Shown: positions 1 to 15,423 of the stretch, piece by piece
Numbering within the stretch: position 1 is the first letter of the stretch
Layout of the letters: each line of letters opens with the position of its first letter
Assembly (NCBI RefSeq): GCF_016906535.1
Contig: NC_057378.1
Span: 682,001-746,000, forward strand
Direction: 5' to 3'
DNA from: Rhizoctonia solani
Taxonomy: Eukaryota; Basidiomycota; Agaricomycetes; Cantharellales; Ceratobasidiaceae
Length of the DNA: 64,000 nt
Position numbers and translations under genes: made by a program
The notes under the pieces: model-generated
What the model saw: only the letters and a program-made list of their open reading frames with translations
What the model was told of the DNA's origin: nothing
The model's database searches: none

Positions 1-1764
1 GGTCATGAGTGAGTCCTTCGGTCGGATTAACCTTCACTTTGATCTCGGAACGGTATGTCACATGCTAGAGATTGGCTTTCAGCGCGGAAACGGCTCAAGC
101 GACGATCTGTATACTCGGTTGAGTCTCGGAGCGCCCCTAGATAACGGACCAATAGCGTTCCTTAGCGGTCGCAAGCAAGTTCGGCGCTTGTTCAGGATCA
201 ATTAGTTGAGCATAATGAGAACAACTATTTAGTAGCTCTTTCGTAACGCTCTGCACTTCTTCCATTAGAACAGTAGAACAGGTGTCACCAGACTTAACGG
301 CTTACGATACGTTCTAGTAATCAACGGAGTTCTTTATATTCGAGCTGAAACCTAACAACTATGATTTGACTAAACATTGGAACAATGGGTGGCGCCTAAG
401 TCACATAGATCAAACAAATTATTACTATTATTGGCCTGGGCTCCCCAAAATGAGCGCACCATAACATTGCCCGGGTGGGCACATCTCTAATACCCGGATA
501 GGTCACACTGCACTTCCAATCCGATCAAAGTCTAAGACTGAGGGGCAGCTGCCCATGCTTATATGCGCAATCCGTGGTTGGCTATTTTTGTTTCCCATCA
601 GTATTTTTGAGCACTCTTAGATGTGAGCCTTTCGGGTGTTCAATATTACCGAATCTTCTATCATGTCCTGTGCATTTTATGTATCCGATAATGTATAATG
701 GTATTCGGTATAAAACACGAAGGAAAACTCCATAAACTGACAAAATATTGTGATTTTGCACTTGGCATCATTTGAGAAGTTGTGATTTGTAATACGCCTT
801 TTTCCGATATTAATTCGTCGGATAATGGGAATCCAGACAGCAAGTATGACCTTTGTAGTGATAGCAATAGAACAACAAAACATTAAAAAATATATCGAAT
901 ATACGATATATCATATTTATAAAGAGAGTTTATCCGAGTGATTTGATTTTTTGTTCTGTCTGTTGTAAAGTCGAGCCTATAACGACTTTACAAGTGCCCC
1001 TTTCCACTGCACGACTCGTTATTCAGGCATAAGACTTATCAGGGCACAGACCCCCTGACCACTGAGCAAAATAGCTCCATTGGGATACACGTTTTAAGTT
1101 TGACCACGATACCGAGCTTCGAGAATGTTTTCCCATAACCTTGTCACGTAGTCAGTCAGATAAGATACCGAATATGAGCATAATTCAGCCATTGGAGAAC
1201 TCGTCCCCGCTTGGGGCATTATTCTCCCATGACGGTAAGGCTCGAGGGGCATTTGTCTGGAATAATTGTCTCACACCAAATGTGGGTGTATGCTCATCTC
1301 CGCAGCCCTTTCTCGCCTTTGCATATCCCCTTCCGGAATTCGGGAGACCTCGGTTGACTATACACCAATCAGATCAGATTAGCTTTAAACTTGCCGTAAC
1401 GTATGTCTGAATAAAGCAGGGGCGGTTATAGGGTTACTTCAAGGAACCGTAATCATGTTTCAACTCTCAAAGTAATTCGGCACTATGCGCAAATGCATTG
1501 GACTGTAGCGATCTGCACCATAGACTCTGTGGGATTATAATCTCTCGGCTGCGCGCCTCGTTTCAGGGGTTAAGAGCCAACACAGGAAACTTCAATAATC
1601 GTCTAAGTTTCGAAAAAGCTGTACAGGAACGATATACACAAAGGATATGAAAGGGCCCCAGTGAGACGTCATCCATCTTACTGGGGCGTGCATAGGAAAC
1701 TATCATGAGGATAAGCATAAAAGACAGGGCATACGATCACGTTACACATCTACAAGTATTAGTT
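1..1764. other. no gene recognised
   Basis: I see only short ORFs with no recognisable family, no splice-linked coding frame, no tRNA and no clear repeat here. The stretch around 880-950 is AT-rich. The last part lies downstream of glycogen synthase and would contain its 3' untranslated region. Confidence 0.5.
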
Positions 1765-4511
1765 TTAGTGGCCGTTGGGGCGGTGGTGACTCAACGCCTC
1801 GTCGGCGCGCTGGAGATCGCCCTCGCTGAGCGTACGGCTCATGCCTCCACCTGGAGTGCTTGCACCCGACATGACAGAGCCAGCACGGCTGCGGACCTTG
1901 AGGACCAAGGGGCTATTGAGTGTTATCATCAGTCGCCGGATATTTCAGAACAGTAAATCAAATATAGCTTACAAGGGGTAGCTGTCCTCTTCGTCTTCCG
2001 GCCGCATGCCAGGCCATACTTGACCCTTGTAATCGCTAGTATGGAGACCTTGCATCTCTTCGGTGAGAGTGCCAATATCTCCAGGGGTCATTGCTCCATG
2101 GCGGAAGCGTGGGCTTCCTGGTACGGAGAACGGCATCTTGTTGGTGCCACCCGCAAAGTCATCAACGTCATCCTCATCACCGAAGGCATCAGGATAAGCA
2201 CGACGCAAGGCAAGTTGTCGAGCCTTGGAGTATTCGACGCCAAGGTTCTTCCAGTCGAGAAGAGGAGACAAACGTTCTACACGGTTGCGTTGGTTGATCC
2301 GTTGTCGGCGGGTCTTGTTGCAAAAGACCAACATCTGCTCGCTGAGTTGCTGCACAGAGTCTTCGATGGATTGCATGCGTCGATCCACGATGTAGATACC
2401 CTCGTCCTAAATTAGGAAGTACACATTAACCACGAATTGATAGACTTGTACTTGTCCGACAGTGAGATCTCACCTCGGGCTTCTCGATTAAGTCTTGCAT
2501 GAAGGATCCAAACCCAGACAAATTAGTAGTGATAGAAGGAATGCCCATCTGCGCCAGGGGTTATTCAGTCTAGGTCCTTGAGGTTCCATTAGGGGGGGGG
2601 GAGGGGACGTACCACCGTGCATTCAGCGGGCGTGTAGCCCCATGGCTCGTAGTAACTGGGGAAGACTCCCATATGGCAGCCGCGCACAAACTCTTCGTAG
2701 TCTAGACCAAGGATGGGGTTGTTCGAGTTCAAAAAGTCGGGATGGAAAACAATCTTGACCCGATCGCTTGAACGATTGAACAGTTGGCACCGGCGAATGT
2801 GCATCAAAATGGGGTCTGCTCCATCATCTGACATGTTGTGGGTTACGACCGGCGGAAGCGAGTTGCGCTTCAAAGCGAACATGCGCCGCTTCAATGCAAC
2901 CTTGTCCTGGTCCGATAATAAATCCTCGAATTTAGGCAGCTCCTCACTGGCAGTTGGTTAGCGGAACACTTCATCAGAAACCCAGTACCCAGACCCACCC
3001 GTGATAGCGCGCGGCATGTTCAAAGAGACGGTTTCCGATCCTATTTTGAATCTCCGTAATTGTGTCTCGTAGCTGCTTCGTTACGGCCTGTCCCTTGAGC
3101 GCTTCAATGGTATAGGAGTGGGTGGAAGCAGGCATGATAATGAAAGCGACGACCGTCATCTGTGCTCGAATGTTAATATCCCTTTCATACTCCTTTAAGA
3201 ATGACAGCAATGTGCTCACATTGGATTTGGATTCTTGCAATCGGTAATTCAGCCGAGCAAGTGATTCGATGAACATGTCAACACCCTTGTTTCGGTACTC
3301 GTATCGACCGGCAGTGAACATCTAGGCAGGTGAGAACCAGTAAGTTATTTGGGAGGACAGTAGAACATTAGTACTCAGCACTCACATAGAGTGTGTTCTC
3401 GACGTCAAAATCGAAGTGCCCGTAGAAATGGCCCCGAACAAAGTCATCAATCTTGGCCTTGCTCCGTGCGTGCATGTTCTGGAACTCGTGTAGAGCGGCA
3501 AACTTGACCACATTCAAACCGTTTGGTAGTACACCATCTGTGGAATAAATATGAGATTAGATAGTATGGGAGACAGTTCGGTGGTGCTTGCCTGGCTTTC
3601 GCTTGAGCAAGTGCTCGGATTCGTAAGCAGTGATGTGACTGACGGTGGTGAAGACATCAGCGCAGTGCGCGGCCGCACGTTCTATACAATATCTAAACAA
3701 GCAGTAAGTAAATCGATGGCCCCGCTGACACCAAATAAACTTACCGGTGATAGATGCCACGCTTCCCAGCCTCATGATCGACGTCAAAGTATTGCAGGTT
3801 GTTGTAGAAATCAACCGAGCCGGCGCATAAATAGCGGCCGAGCAGAGTAGCATGTGTGGTAAATACAGTTGTGACATCGATATGACGTTTGCGGCAGAGA
3901 GGGATCGTCACTCCTACTTGCCACTCGTGGAAGTGGGCAACTACGGACGCTTTTGGTTGCGCGATACGTACTGTACTGGATGTAAGTACTTGGTGAATAA
4001 AAATACAAATAGATACTGACCTCGCCGAGGAACCACGCGACGAGATATCCAAAGATGATCGCCTCGTTGGTCTCATGATCGCCAGGGGGAGATGGGATAC
4101 CAGCTAGGTTCCAAAGATCGCCCTTCCACTCATCGAGGCGACCATATGCGGAGCCAGTATCGAACAAAAGAACTTGGGGAGCACCTTCGATGAGCCATCG
4201 ACCGTAGAGACACTTGATGCCCCGATCGCGCATGGCCTGGAGGGTAGATGCGACTGTAGGGTCCTTGGGCTCCTGGGGCTCAACCTCCATGGGGGCAGAC
4301 TTGTAAGACAGAGGGCCGATGAGAGTGTATCGGTCACCATATTCTGCAACGGTAACTGGGACCTTGGTCTTAATGACGGTGTAGATACCGCCAACTAGGG
4401 GTGATAATATGTCAGTATGGGCGATGCATGATACACATACACATTGGACAAACCTTTGTTGGCGACCTCCCAGGCACACTCGAAGAGCAAGGGATTGCGA
4501 ACGTCGCGCAT
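1765..4511 (-). CDS. GSY1: glycogen [starch] synthase (GT3)
   Basis: Transfers glucose from UDP-glucose to the non-reducing ends of glycogen in the cytosol. Splicing the minus-strand exons gives a protein starting [19 protein letters not shown], then [11 protein letters not shown] (sugar-nucleotide binding Lys-Gly-Gly-type motif), [19 protein letters not shown] and, near the C-terminus, [12 protein letters not shown], which carries the catalytic Glu region of GT3 enzymes. A terminal exon that is easily missed lies at about 1765-1905: a phase-2 intron (GTAAGC...AATAG) joins ...EDEEDSYP to a Ser-rich tail containing [11 protein letters not shown] and TLSEGD, ending at the TAA at 1765-1767. Such a Ser-rich tail is where phosphorylation controls the fungal and animal enzymes. 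At least nine short introns. The reading frame looks intact throughout, unlike several neighbours. The start is the first ATG before the conserved N-terminus. Confidence 0.93.
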
Positions 4512-6197
4512 GGTGAGAGAGAGGCGAGGAGGGAGATGTGGTCGTTGGTGCTCAGTGAGTGGATCCGGGGCCAACTTAAGTGCGCCGCTGAAAAGAAGTT
4601 TTCTGAGGAGCTGTGGACCTGAACGGGCAATGGGCTGATCAGATCGCGTCGGCTGGGCAATGCCGGTCCGTTCCAGTGGGGGAACTCGGAACACGCACCG
4701 GTAACAGTGTTCGATTTACTCGATCGGTGAATCCTGGTCTTCGTACACCTCAAACGCCCGTGTTAATCGTCGCTGTCGACGTTGGACACCCCTTGTCCAT
4801 CACCCCGCGACGTCATTTCATCTCCACCCCACACATTCCCACGCTCACCACACCTCACGTGACCCTTCGAATGATGACAAGTCGGGCCAAAAAGCCACTA
4901 CCTGCTCCCGATATAGAAACCCGCTATCGCCATCTTGTGCCCAATGCCCCCGCCAGAACACGAGTTGGGCACGTTTAGCCTAGGAATTCCACTCGCAAAT
5001 TTCTATCGAGTTCCGGGCTCGTGGAGAAAAAGCATAAGTAATCCTCTACGAGCCCACCGTTCCCGATGTCCCCAGAAGCAATATGAGATCATATGTCTAT
5101 ACTCAGACAAGAAGTTCTATCAAAGATGTGATTAATTTCCCCATTTGGACGTATCTTCCAAGGTACATGACGTCCACGTTGCGTTATGCGGACAACGAGG
5201 CTCGATGCTTGCGTGGTTAACCCCACGTTAAATTATTAAACGGAATTCTGCCCGCCTGGCGAGGGCTATGGGCTATATCCTATATGCGAGACATAATTTG
5301 GGACGCCAATCGGGTGAGCCCACGGCTTAGGGTTATGCCAACGCGGAGATTTGTCTGACCGACTTCGCTGAGTTGACCTGAAAGACCAATTGGTGTTGAG
5401 AAAACTATGGTGGCGCTTCCTCCCGAGAACTAAATATCTCACCTTTACGTCTGAATTCGCCTATATGTTCCAGCTTGACTAAAGCAGTGATAGAGGTTAT
5501 GTTTCAAGAATTTCCTAGATCCTTCTGAGTGGACTTTGTAACTAGATCTCGGCTACATCCAATTTGTATGACTGTGGCAAGGGGTCATCATGTATGTTTA
5601 CCACTGTGCCTGACCGGAAGTTGACTAGACTGATCATGTAGTTGTACCACAACCGTTTGCGTTTTCGAGTCTCTCAGACCTTACTCTTGTCGCGTAACCC
5701 CACCCGTCCTGTGCGTTCCCCTTCTGTACCGACGTTTTCCTCATTATTTCCGTTGCTATGTATGTACCCTCGCTCCAGTAGAGTCTCGGTGTCCGACCAT
5801 GTGTTCGCGTCCGAGTAATAAATTGTACCAAAAAAGGACAAATCATGTGACTCGTCTCAAAAAATATGCTATTTGCCTATTTCTCTGTGACCGTGTAAGC
5901 GCCAGCTCCTGAGTACGTACTTCGCACCTCGTGGTTTTGCTTCAACTTCTCCAAGACTAGGAACCGGAAATTATGCCTATACGTTATACACCTGGACAGT
6001 AGAAAGTGTGCTTTAAATGGCCTTAAATTCAGTTTGTTGGGTCTCCGCAATAATGACCAAGGCAAGGTATCCAACTAATACTTCGCCAACTGGGGACCAA
6101 CGAATCGTTCTCTGTCTGTTCTGTAGCACTACGAGCGACAATAATACAACAGCGGGGCTCGGAATACTATGTTCACTATGAAGGCCACGATAAGCGT
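4512..6197. other. intergenic, no gene recognised
   Basis: The first few hundred bases are the presumed promoter and leader of glycogen synthase, transcribed leftward. The remainder has only short unsupported ORFs on both strands and nothing I can assign. Confidence 0.45.
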
Positions 6198-9317
<3,120 letters not shown>

Positions 9318-9950
9318 AGCTATTTCGTCTTCTATTCTTTCTATTTAAATAAAGTACATAAACTCTTCTTTTAGCCATGATCAAACGCAGCTCGGGATTC
9401 GGTACTCAGGCCGAGCATCCATGGCTAGAGCAAGCCAGTCGACAGATATGGGATTGCAAATATTTTGCTGAGGAATCTCACAGCCGCCGGTCACTATCCG
9501 GTGCCGATCAGTTAGTTGAATGGAAATTCAAACATAGGAACCATCGCATGGTCGGGAGCTTGATATGAAGCCATTATCTTGCTTGTATAACGGGCAACCC
9601 TGATTAAGCGTATGCGTTCATCTAGTTACGGAAAGCGTATGGATACACAGAATCGTGGCTCGTAATAATCGACGGCAATCATGGCCTATGTCTTTCAAAC
9701 GATAGCGCGCACTGAAACTTCACGTGGATAAGCTCGTGTGTTACTGCATGCAGAAAAACCACCATGATCGAACCCTATTAGCGGATCACAATTCTCATGC
9801 ATGAGTCGTTAATGGAAGTCATTCGCAACAGGTTCCCTGTACTCTTTTTTAGCAATCATACATATATAGTCCCTGCCGCAAATGGTCTAGCTCATCCCCT
9901 ACAGTCTCCATAGCCCTCCAAGTCCTTCGAGTCCTCCAGCTTGCACTACA
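9318..9950. other. intergenic, no gene recognised
   Basis: An AAATAAAG poly(A)-like signal lies near 9346, shortly after the acetyltransferase stop. A 63-codon ORF at 9377-9568 has no recognisable family. The CT-rich stretch at 9880-9945 is a likely leader of the next gene. Confidence 0.45.
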
Positions 9951-11160
9951 ATGTCTCAACCTCGTGACTTTCGGCGTATGCTTTATAGATTCGACCTTGC
10001 CACCAAATATGAATCTATTCCTGCTCTCATACAACATATGATGGACGAGACTGTTCTAGATGGCGTACTTGAATTGCGAATGATTACTAGTAGATCGAGC
10101 ATGGAATCCACTAGCGAACCTCCTTTGCAGCTTCCAAGCACTTTCATCTCCTTTCGTAGGGAAGGGAGGGAGGTGAATGCAGTCGCTCTCTATGGCCCGC
10201 GTTCCTCCCGTGCGCCTTCCTCCAGCCCCTCATCTCGTTCGTCGACCGGTCGCGCCAGTACCGAACCAAGTAATTTTCCTCTTGAAGTCAAGAAGCGCTT
10301 CGCAAGTCGTACTACCCTTGTATGGGTGTTCTCCCCGATGGTCCAACGCTTGCTCAATGAAGGAGCAACTACTGTACTTTTCGAATGTCGCAGCTATTTG
10401 GCCAGCTCCGAGATCGCGCATGAAGTTCGTGCAGCAGATGAAGCAGCAGCGGTGGCGGCAGCGGAGCGAAGGGAATTAGAATACCGTCACCCTCAGCAGA
10501 ACGCTACCCAACAAGTATACAATCAGAATGCGACTTACGATCCTAATATGTATGGCAGCAGATTGAACAACAGGATCCATACGCGCCACAAACACAAGGG
10601 GGATATAGCGCCCCTGCTGTCCCTTCAGCCTGGAACCCAAATGCGACTTACCATCTTACCAATATGCCCAGTACAGGCTACTCGGACCAATACGGGAACC
10701 AATACCCCCATACTATGTCTGAACAGATGTACTATGCAACTCAGCCTTCCACTAGCTATGGATCGTCTCAGGCCACCCCCTCGTATTCTCACCCCCAAGT
10801 CCAAGTTCCCCCGACCCAGCCTCCCCAAGCCCAGCGCTCTCAACGCTCTAGCAATGTATCTCCTCCTATGGCACAGAGAAACCCTCCTCCTAAGGCTGCA
10901 CCTGCCCCACGAATCGAAAAGGAAGGCGACCCGGCTATCGAGCTACTCACTAGGCGTGCTCCTTTCAAGCGAATGGTGGATATGCCGGAAAGCAATACGA
11001 TGGATCATTGGCCGTCTATGAGCTATCAGATGATGTAGCAGCGACTGCATTCACCGATGGCTTGTCAGGTATAGGGATGGCTAGCGTTGAAGCTATGGGT
11101 AGAGGAAGACGCACATCTCACGCCGAACATGGGGGGCATAGCTCTTCTCGCCGATTTTAA
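9951..11160 (+). CDS. hypothetical protein with Pro/Gln/Tyr-rich C-terminal half
   Basis: I do not recognise the family. The first exon is a long open frame beginning MSQPRDFRRMLYRFD, with a Ser-rich segment and an Ala/Glu-rich run (AADEAAAVAAAERRELEYR). Coding character then moves to a second frame (QQDPYAPQTQGGYSAPAVPS, later SQATPSYSHPQVQVPP) and to a third frame that ends YDGSLAVYELSDDVAATAF...SSRRF with TAA at 11158-11160. Two phase-0 GT..AG introns would join the frames exactly: 10515-10558 (44 nt, GTATAC...GGCAG) and 10856-10953 (98 nt, GTATCT...CTCACTAG). Both candidate introns lack stops in the incoming frame and their translations resemble the flanks, so single-base frameshifts are a real alternative. 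The low-complexity Q/Y/P-rich half suggests a disordered region; no function is claimed. Confidence 0.65.
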
Positions 11161-12050
11161 GAGACCTCGTTCGAACCACTCCAACGACTTTGCCGATATT
11201 CCTATTCCATTTTGCCGCAAGTTTTGTTCAAGGAATATATGACCTCATCATATGTATAACTAGCTTTTTCGCCTCAATTTACACTCACTGAATAGATCCT
11301 GTACTAATCAAAATGTATTTCTATGATTCTAAAGGCGTTTCGCGCAGCGGGGCTGCTATGTCTGTAGCCTTCTATCATGCGCATGTATTATTGGATGTTT
11401 TCATGTACATATCATGCATTCTTGACCTATCATAATTCTATCTATCGGTACTCCAGTAGAAATAGCCCCATCCTACAACCCGTTTTATTGTGAGCAAAGC
11501 AATTTCCAACATCACGAGCAACTTCTTCATCCAAATAAAATAGAACAAAAAAGGACAGGTGCGCATGAGAAAATATGTTATGGTCATGTCAATCATTCCA
11601 AGGAGGTCGAGCCCTTGCCGGCGTCCCGGGACCTATTCAGGAATCGCATACAATCGCCTGGGTCTTTGCTGTGTTTTCTCGGTACCCCTTTTTTCTGCCG
11701 AAAATGGCAGTAGTGCGCCCAGCAAACTTTGGCATTCTAAAGGGAAGTATTCTTAGGTGGAATTTATGATACTAAGATCTGAGGGGATAGAGGTATGGCT
11801 TGTGGTTCCCGTACTTGAGTCCCCTCCCCATTTTCCATGTTAAGCCTAATATTCAGTGAGTTAAGGTACAGAAACATTGTATCTCTTATAAAATTATCCG
11901 CAAAAGAGACAGCATACACCCACAAACAAACTCTAGAGGAGCCAAGTATATATTTCAGGCCATGTCAGGACAAAGTAAGCGACGCGTACGCGCTGTGTAA
12001 CTCCTTTCAAAGTCCACTACCTTGCCGCTCTAGTCATTGAAATACGTACG
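11161..12050. other. intergenic, no gene recognised
   Basis: This stretch is AT-rich with only short unsupported ORFs. Its right end should contain the promoter of the proteasome subunit gene; I see no clear TATA box. Confidence 0.45.
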
Positions 12051-13128
12051 ATGATGGACGTGTATGGGAAGTCGGGATTCGATTTCTCTAATTCGATCAG
12101 GTACGTTAAAGCGTAATGGATGACATGCATGGGCAATCAACTTACAGGTTAGTCACCAGGAATCAATTCCTGTCGGGGAAAGGTGTAAAGGTGCCCAAGG
12201 CCACCTCAACTGGAACTACTATTGTAGGCTGCTTGTTCAAAGATGGTGTAGTTCTCGGGGCAGATACTCGTGCTACAGAGGGAGATATTGTGGCAGACAA
12301 GAATTGCGAGAAGGTAAGTGCAATCATTGGCTATTATACACCAGAGACTTCTAACTGCTGGATAAACTCTATTGACAGATTCACTACATTGCCCCTCACA
12401 TTCGCTGTTGTGGCGCCGGTACAGCGGCCGATACCGAATTCGTTACCGCATTAATCTCGTCAAACATCGAATTGCATGAATTAAGCACAGGAAGGAAGGC
12501 ACGCGTGGTGACGGCGATGACAATGCTAAAGCAAAGGTTGTTCCAGTATGTCAAAACCGTCAATGTGGGTGCGGACACTTTTAATTTGTGCACAGGTACC
12601 AAGGCCATATAGGCGCAGCACTAGTACTTGGGGGTGTCGACCCGACAGGACCCCATCTTTTTACAGTGGCACCTCATGGCTCAACGGATAAACTTCCATA
12701 TGTCACAATGGGCTCTGGTAGCTTGGCTGCTATGGCAGTATTTGAAAGTCAATGGAAAGCTGGCTTGGAAGTGAGTTAGCAAAACGAGAACGTATTCAAA
12801 CAGATTCATCAATTCGAGTATTTAGCGACAAGAAGCAATCGACCTTGTCACAGCTGCCATTTCGGCTGGTGTTTTCAACGACTTGGGATCTGGCTCCAAT
12901 GTGGATGTCTGCATTGTTACTGCAGATGGGACACAGATGCTTCGTAATTACAGAACCGACAATGAGCGCGCACCCAAGGAACTTCGGTAAGCGCCTAATT
13001 CAAATCGACTAATACCAATTCTCACATAAACTTCCAATCATAGGTACAAGTTCAAGCGTGGTACGACAGCATGGAAGCATGAGAGTATACGGTCTCTGGT
13101 AGTAAATGAGGCTGTGAGGCCAGTGTGA
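12051..13128 (+). CDS. PUP1: 20S proteasome subunit beta-2 (trypsin-like)
   Basis: A catalytic subunit of the 20S core particle, cleaving after basic residues. The propeptide [17 protein letters not shown] comes from a first exon (12051-12100). A phase-2 intron (GTACGT...TTACAG) joins it to [12 protein letters not shown]. The mature N-terminal threonine is in [20 protein letters not shown], where processing before TTIVG leaves the active-site Thr; [15 protein letters not shown] follows. Later exons give [28 protein letters not shown] and [19 protein letters not shown], ending VVNEAVRPV. About five short introns and an intact frame. An ATG at 12118 lies inside intron 1 and would give a false N-terminus, so the start at 12051 is preferred because it preserves the usual short propeptide. 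Confidence 0.93.
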
Positions 13129-13833
13129 TGCGATGGATACGACATAAATATGTTTTGTGGATGTAGGCATGGAACTGCCCACGATGGCGTCTGTAGCAAT
13201 TATTGTAAATACTAACGTAGCACAATATCAATTCAATATAACCACAGCCAAAAAAGGGGAGTAACAATTTGGCGATAGCACAGCTGATACCTTTGAATAT
13301 TACCCAACGCCAAGAATAGGCCGCCCAGGTGATGGCTGTGCGCTTTCGGGCTCCAAGGTGATTGGTCTAATCCCCCACACGGGTGCTACTGACCGCAAAG
13401 CCCGTGAACTTAATCGGGCTGGACACCCATTACTGGGCACTGTAAGGCCATACAGTGTGTGTCGTGGTGACAATGTGCTTGGTCCACGGGCTGATGCCCA
13501 GCGAAAGATTCCTCTTGTGAATATGTATGCACACAGCCCTCGAGCCCTGATTGACAGGGCCATTGACCCATTTTGAGACTATTTTGGATCTCGTATCCGT
13601 TACATTTTCTAATAATGGGCTTTATGCATGTTGCAGTGCCACCAAACGGAGAACACTGCCCGCAAGGTACGTGATCGTATCATCAGAGCTTACCGGATTC
13701 ACAAAAGAAGGCTTCCCCAGTTTCGTCCATAAAAGTGAGTTCCGTGCGCTTTCATTTCTCTACCTACCCCTACTTTCATCTCGGTTTCATTCGACCGAAA
13801 CTAGTTTTAATACTTATCTGATTCACGACTATA
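13129..13833. other. intergenic, no gene recognised
   Basis: There are open frames on both strands around 13300-13576, including a plus-strand one ending RALIDRAIDPF, but no family, start context or splice pattern supports a gene. The last 100 bases are CT-rich and lead into the cupin gene. Confidence 0.4.
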
Positions 13834-15090
13834 ATGAAGTTCGCACTTGCTGCCCTGGGCCTACTTTCGAGCCTTGCCTCAGTATCCGCATCGGATGCGG
13901 ATGAGCTAAAAACTCTTGTCAGCGAACTCACTGTGACGGCTACTCAATCGCAGCGACTAGCTATTCTCGACGAGGACAAAGACTTTGTTTTCGATTTTTT
14001 GAATGCAGCCAAAATCCAAGGAGCTGTGGGAAAGGTATGTTACGGCATCTTGTGCCCTGTGGAGTATCTCCTGACGCCTATCTGATATAGGGTAATGGGG
14101 GGCAAGCCGTATCAGCCAAGACTACGACATTCCCAGCTCTGATTGGCAACAACCTGGCGATGACTGTAGGGTTCTTGGGCCCATGCGCTCAAAATACGTG
14201 AGTAAATGCACTGGTTTCAAAATGGATTGTTATTCTAATTACTCTCTAGGCCTCACATTCACCCCCGATCTGCTGAAATGCTAGTCATGGTTGCCGGAGA
14301 CACCATCAACACTGGAACCTTCCAAGAAAACGGTGCCCGATTCGTAGAGAACAAGATTGAAGTTGGTCAGGCGACTGTCTTCCCAATGGGCAGTGTCCAC
14401 TTTCAACAGAATCTTGGCTGTGATCCCGCTATATTCGTTGCAGGCTTTGCCAACGAAGATCCTGGCACGCTCCAGATCGCTCAGGGATTCTTCCAACAAC
14501 TCCCTCCCGATACTGTTTCCGCTACTTTAGGTGAACTTGGTGTTGAAGAGGTTCAAGATATTTCCAAGAAGATTCCTGCCAATATCGCGTTTGGTGTCGC
14601 TGAGTGTGTAAAGCGCTGCCACATTGATCGTAACTCGACGTTCGAATTCAATGAACAAACCATCAGCAAAGCCCTCAAAGAGCAAGGGATTGCGGCTACT
14701 ATTGCGTCTGGTGCTGCCTCTTCACGAGTAAACGTATCCAGTGGCTCGTCAAGCAAGCAGGCTAGCAGTCTCTCCCCCGGGGCGAACCTTGCCGCAAGCA
14801 ACAACACAATCCCTGACGATGACAATGATTCCTTCTGGGACAACAAGTATCACGTCCTTGTTATCGTCCTTGCAGTGGCTTGTGGTGTCCTCGTCTTGGC
14901 GCTTATTGCCGCTATCGTCATTGCTATGCGCGCTCGCAAGGCTGCTCGCACCCGTAGCCACCATGTTCCACTCCCTTTGTTTACCGGTACTGGTCACGGA
15001 AAGACACGGTCAGAGGCATCCACTCCATTCGTAACAGAGAAGTATTCCGATGGAGGTCGTATCGATAGTCCACGACCTCGTAGTCATTGA
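13834..15090 (+). CDS. secreted or membrane-anchored cupin (germin/spherulin-like)
   Basis: It begins with a signal peptide (MKFALAALGLLSSLASVSA, cut likely near residue 19). Two short introns (near 14035-14090 and 14198-14250) separate the first exon from the cupin domain, whose metal-binding motifs are visible as PHIHPRSAEM and, further on, MGSVHFQQN; these give His/Glu/His ligands as in germin-like proteins and spherulins. A Ser/Asn-rich stalk follows, then one transmembrane helix (HVLVIVLAVACGVLVLALIA) and a basic, Ser-rich cytoplasmic tail. Germin-like proteins are usually soluble secreted proteins, so the C-terminal membrane anchor is unusual. The catalytic activity cannot be told from sequence; oxalate oxidase, dismutase and no activity all occur in the family. 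Confidence 0.85.
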
Positions 15091-15423
15091 TTGGGGAGCG
15101 GATAGGGTGGCTCAGTTACAGTAGGCCAATTGCTCGATATTGAATAATTTGTCTGGGACAATGTGTTTTATATTTATTTCCCCCTTGTATGTATCTCATT
15201 AGCAAGTTTTCATACTATGAGTTGAAAAATAGTTCTGTCCCATGGGAAGTAGCAAACTTTGCGCACATGAACTCAGGGCATGCATATGAGTGGTGATTGT
15301 TTAGGACGAGGACAAGCGGCAAACAACTTCCTCGGATTACGTAACCTACTTTGAGTGATATGCAGGGTAAATTCGACCGAGTCATCGACTGCTTCGACTC
15401 TCAGTACTTGCATAGAACTCTCG
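15091..15423. other. short intergenic region
   Basis: It holds the 3' end of the cupin gene and the promoter of ornithine carbamoyltransferase. An upstream in-frame ATG at 15355 would add 23 residues to the next protein. No other feature is seen. Confidence 0.5.

Noticed and set aside
1705..1956. Plus-strand ORF of 83 codons
   Set aside because: It is the antisense shadow of the terminal glycogen synthase exon.
13300..13576. Open frames on both strands upstream of the cupin gene
   Set aside because: The two overlapping frames shadow each other and neither resembles a family or has a start context.
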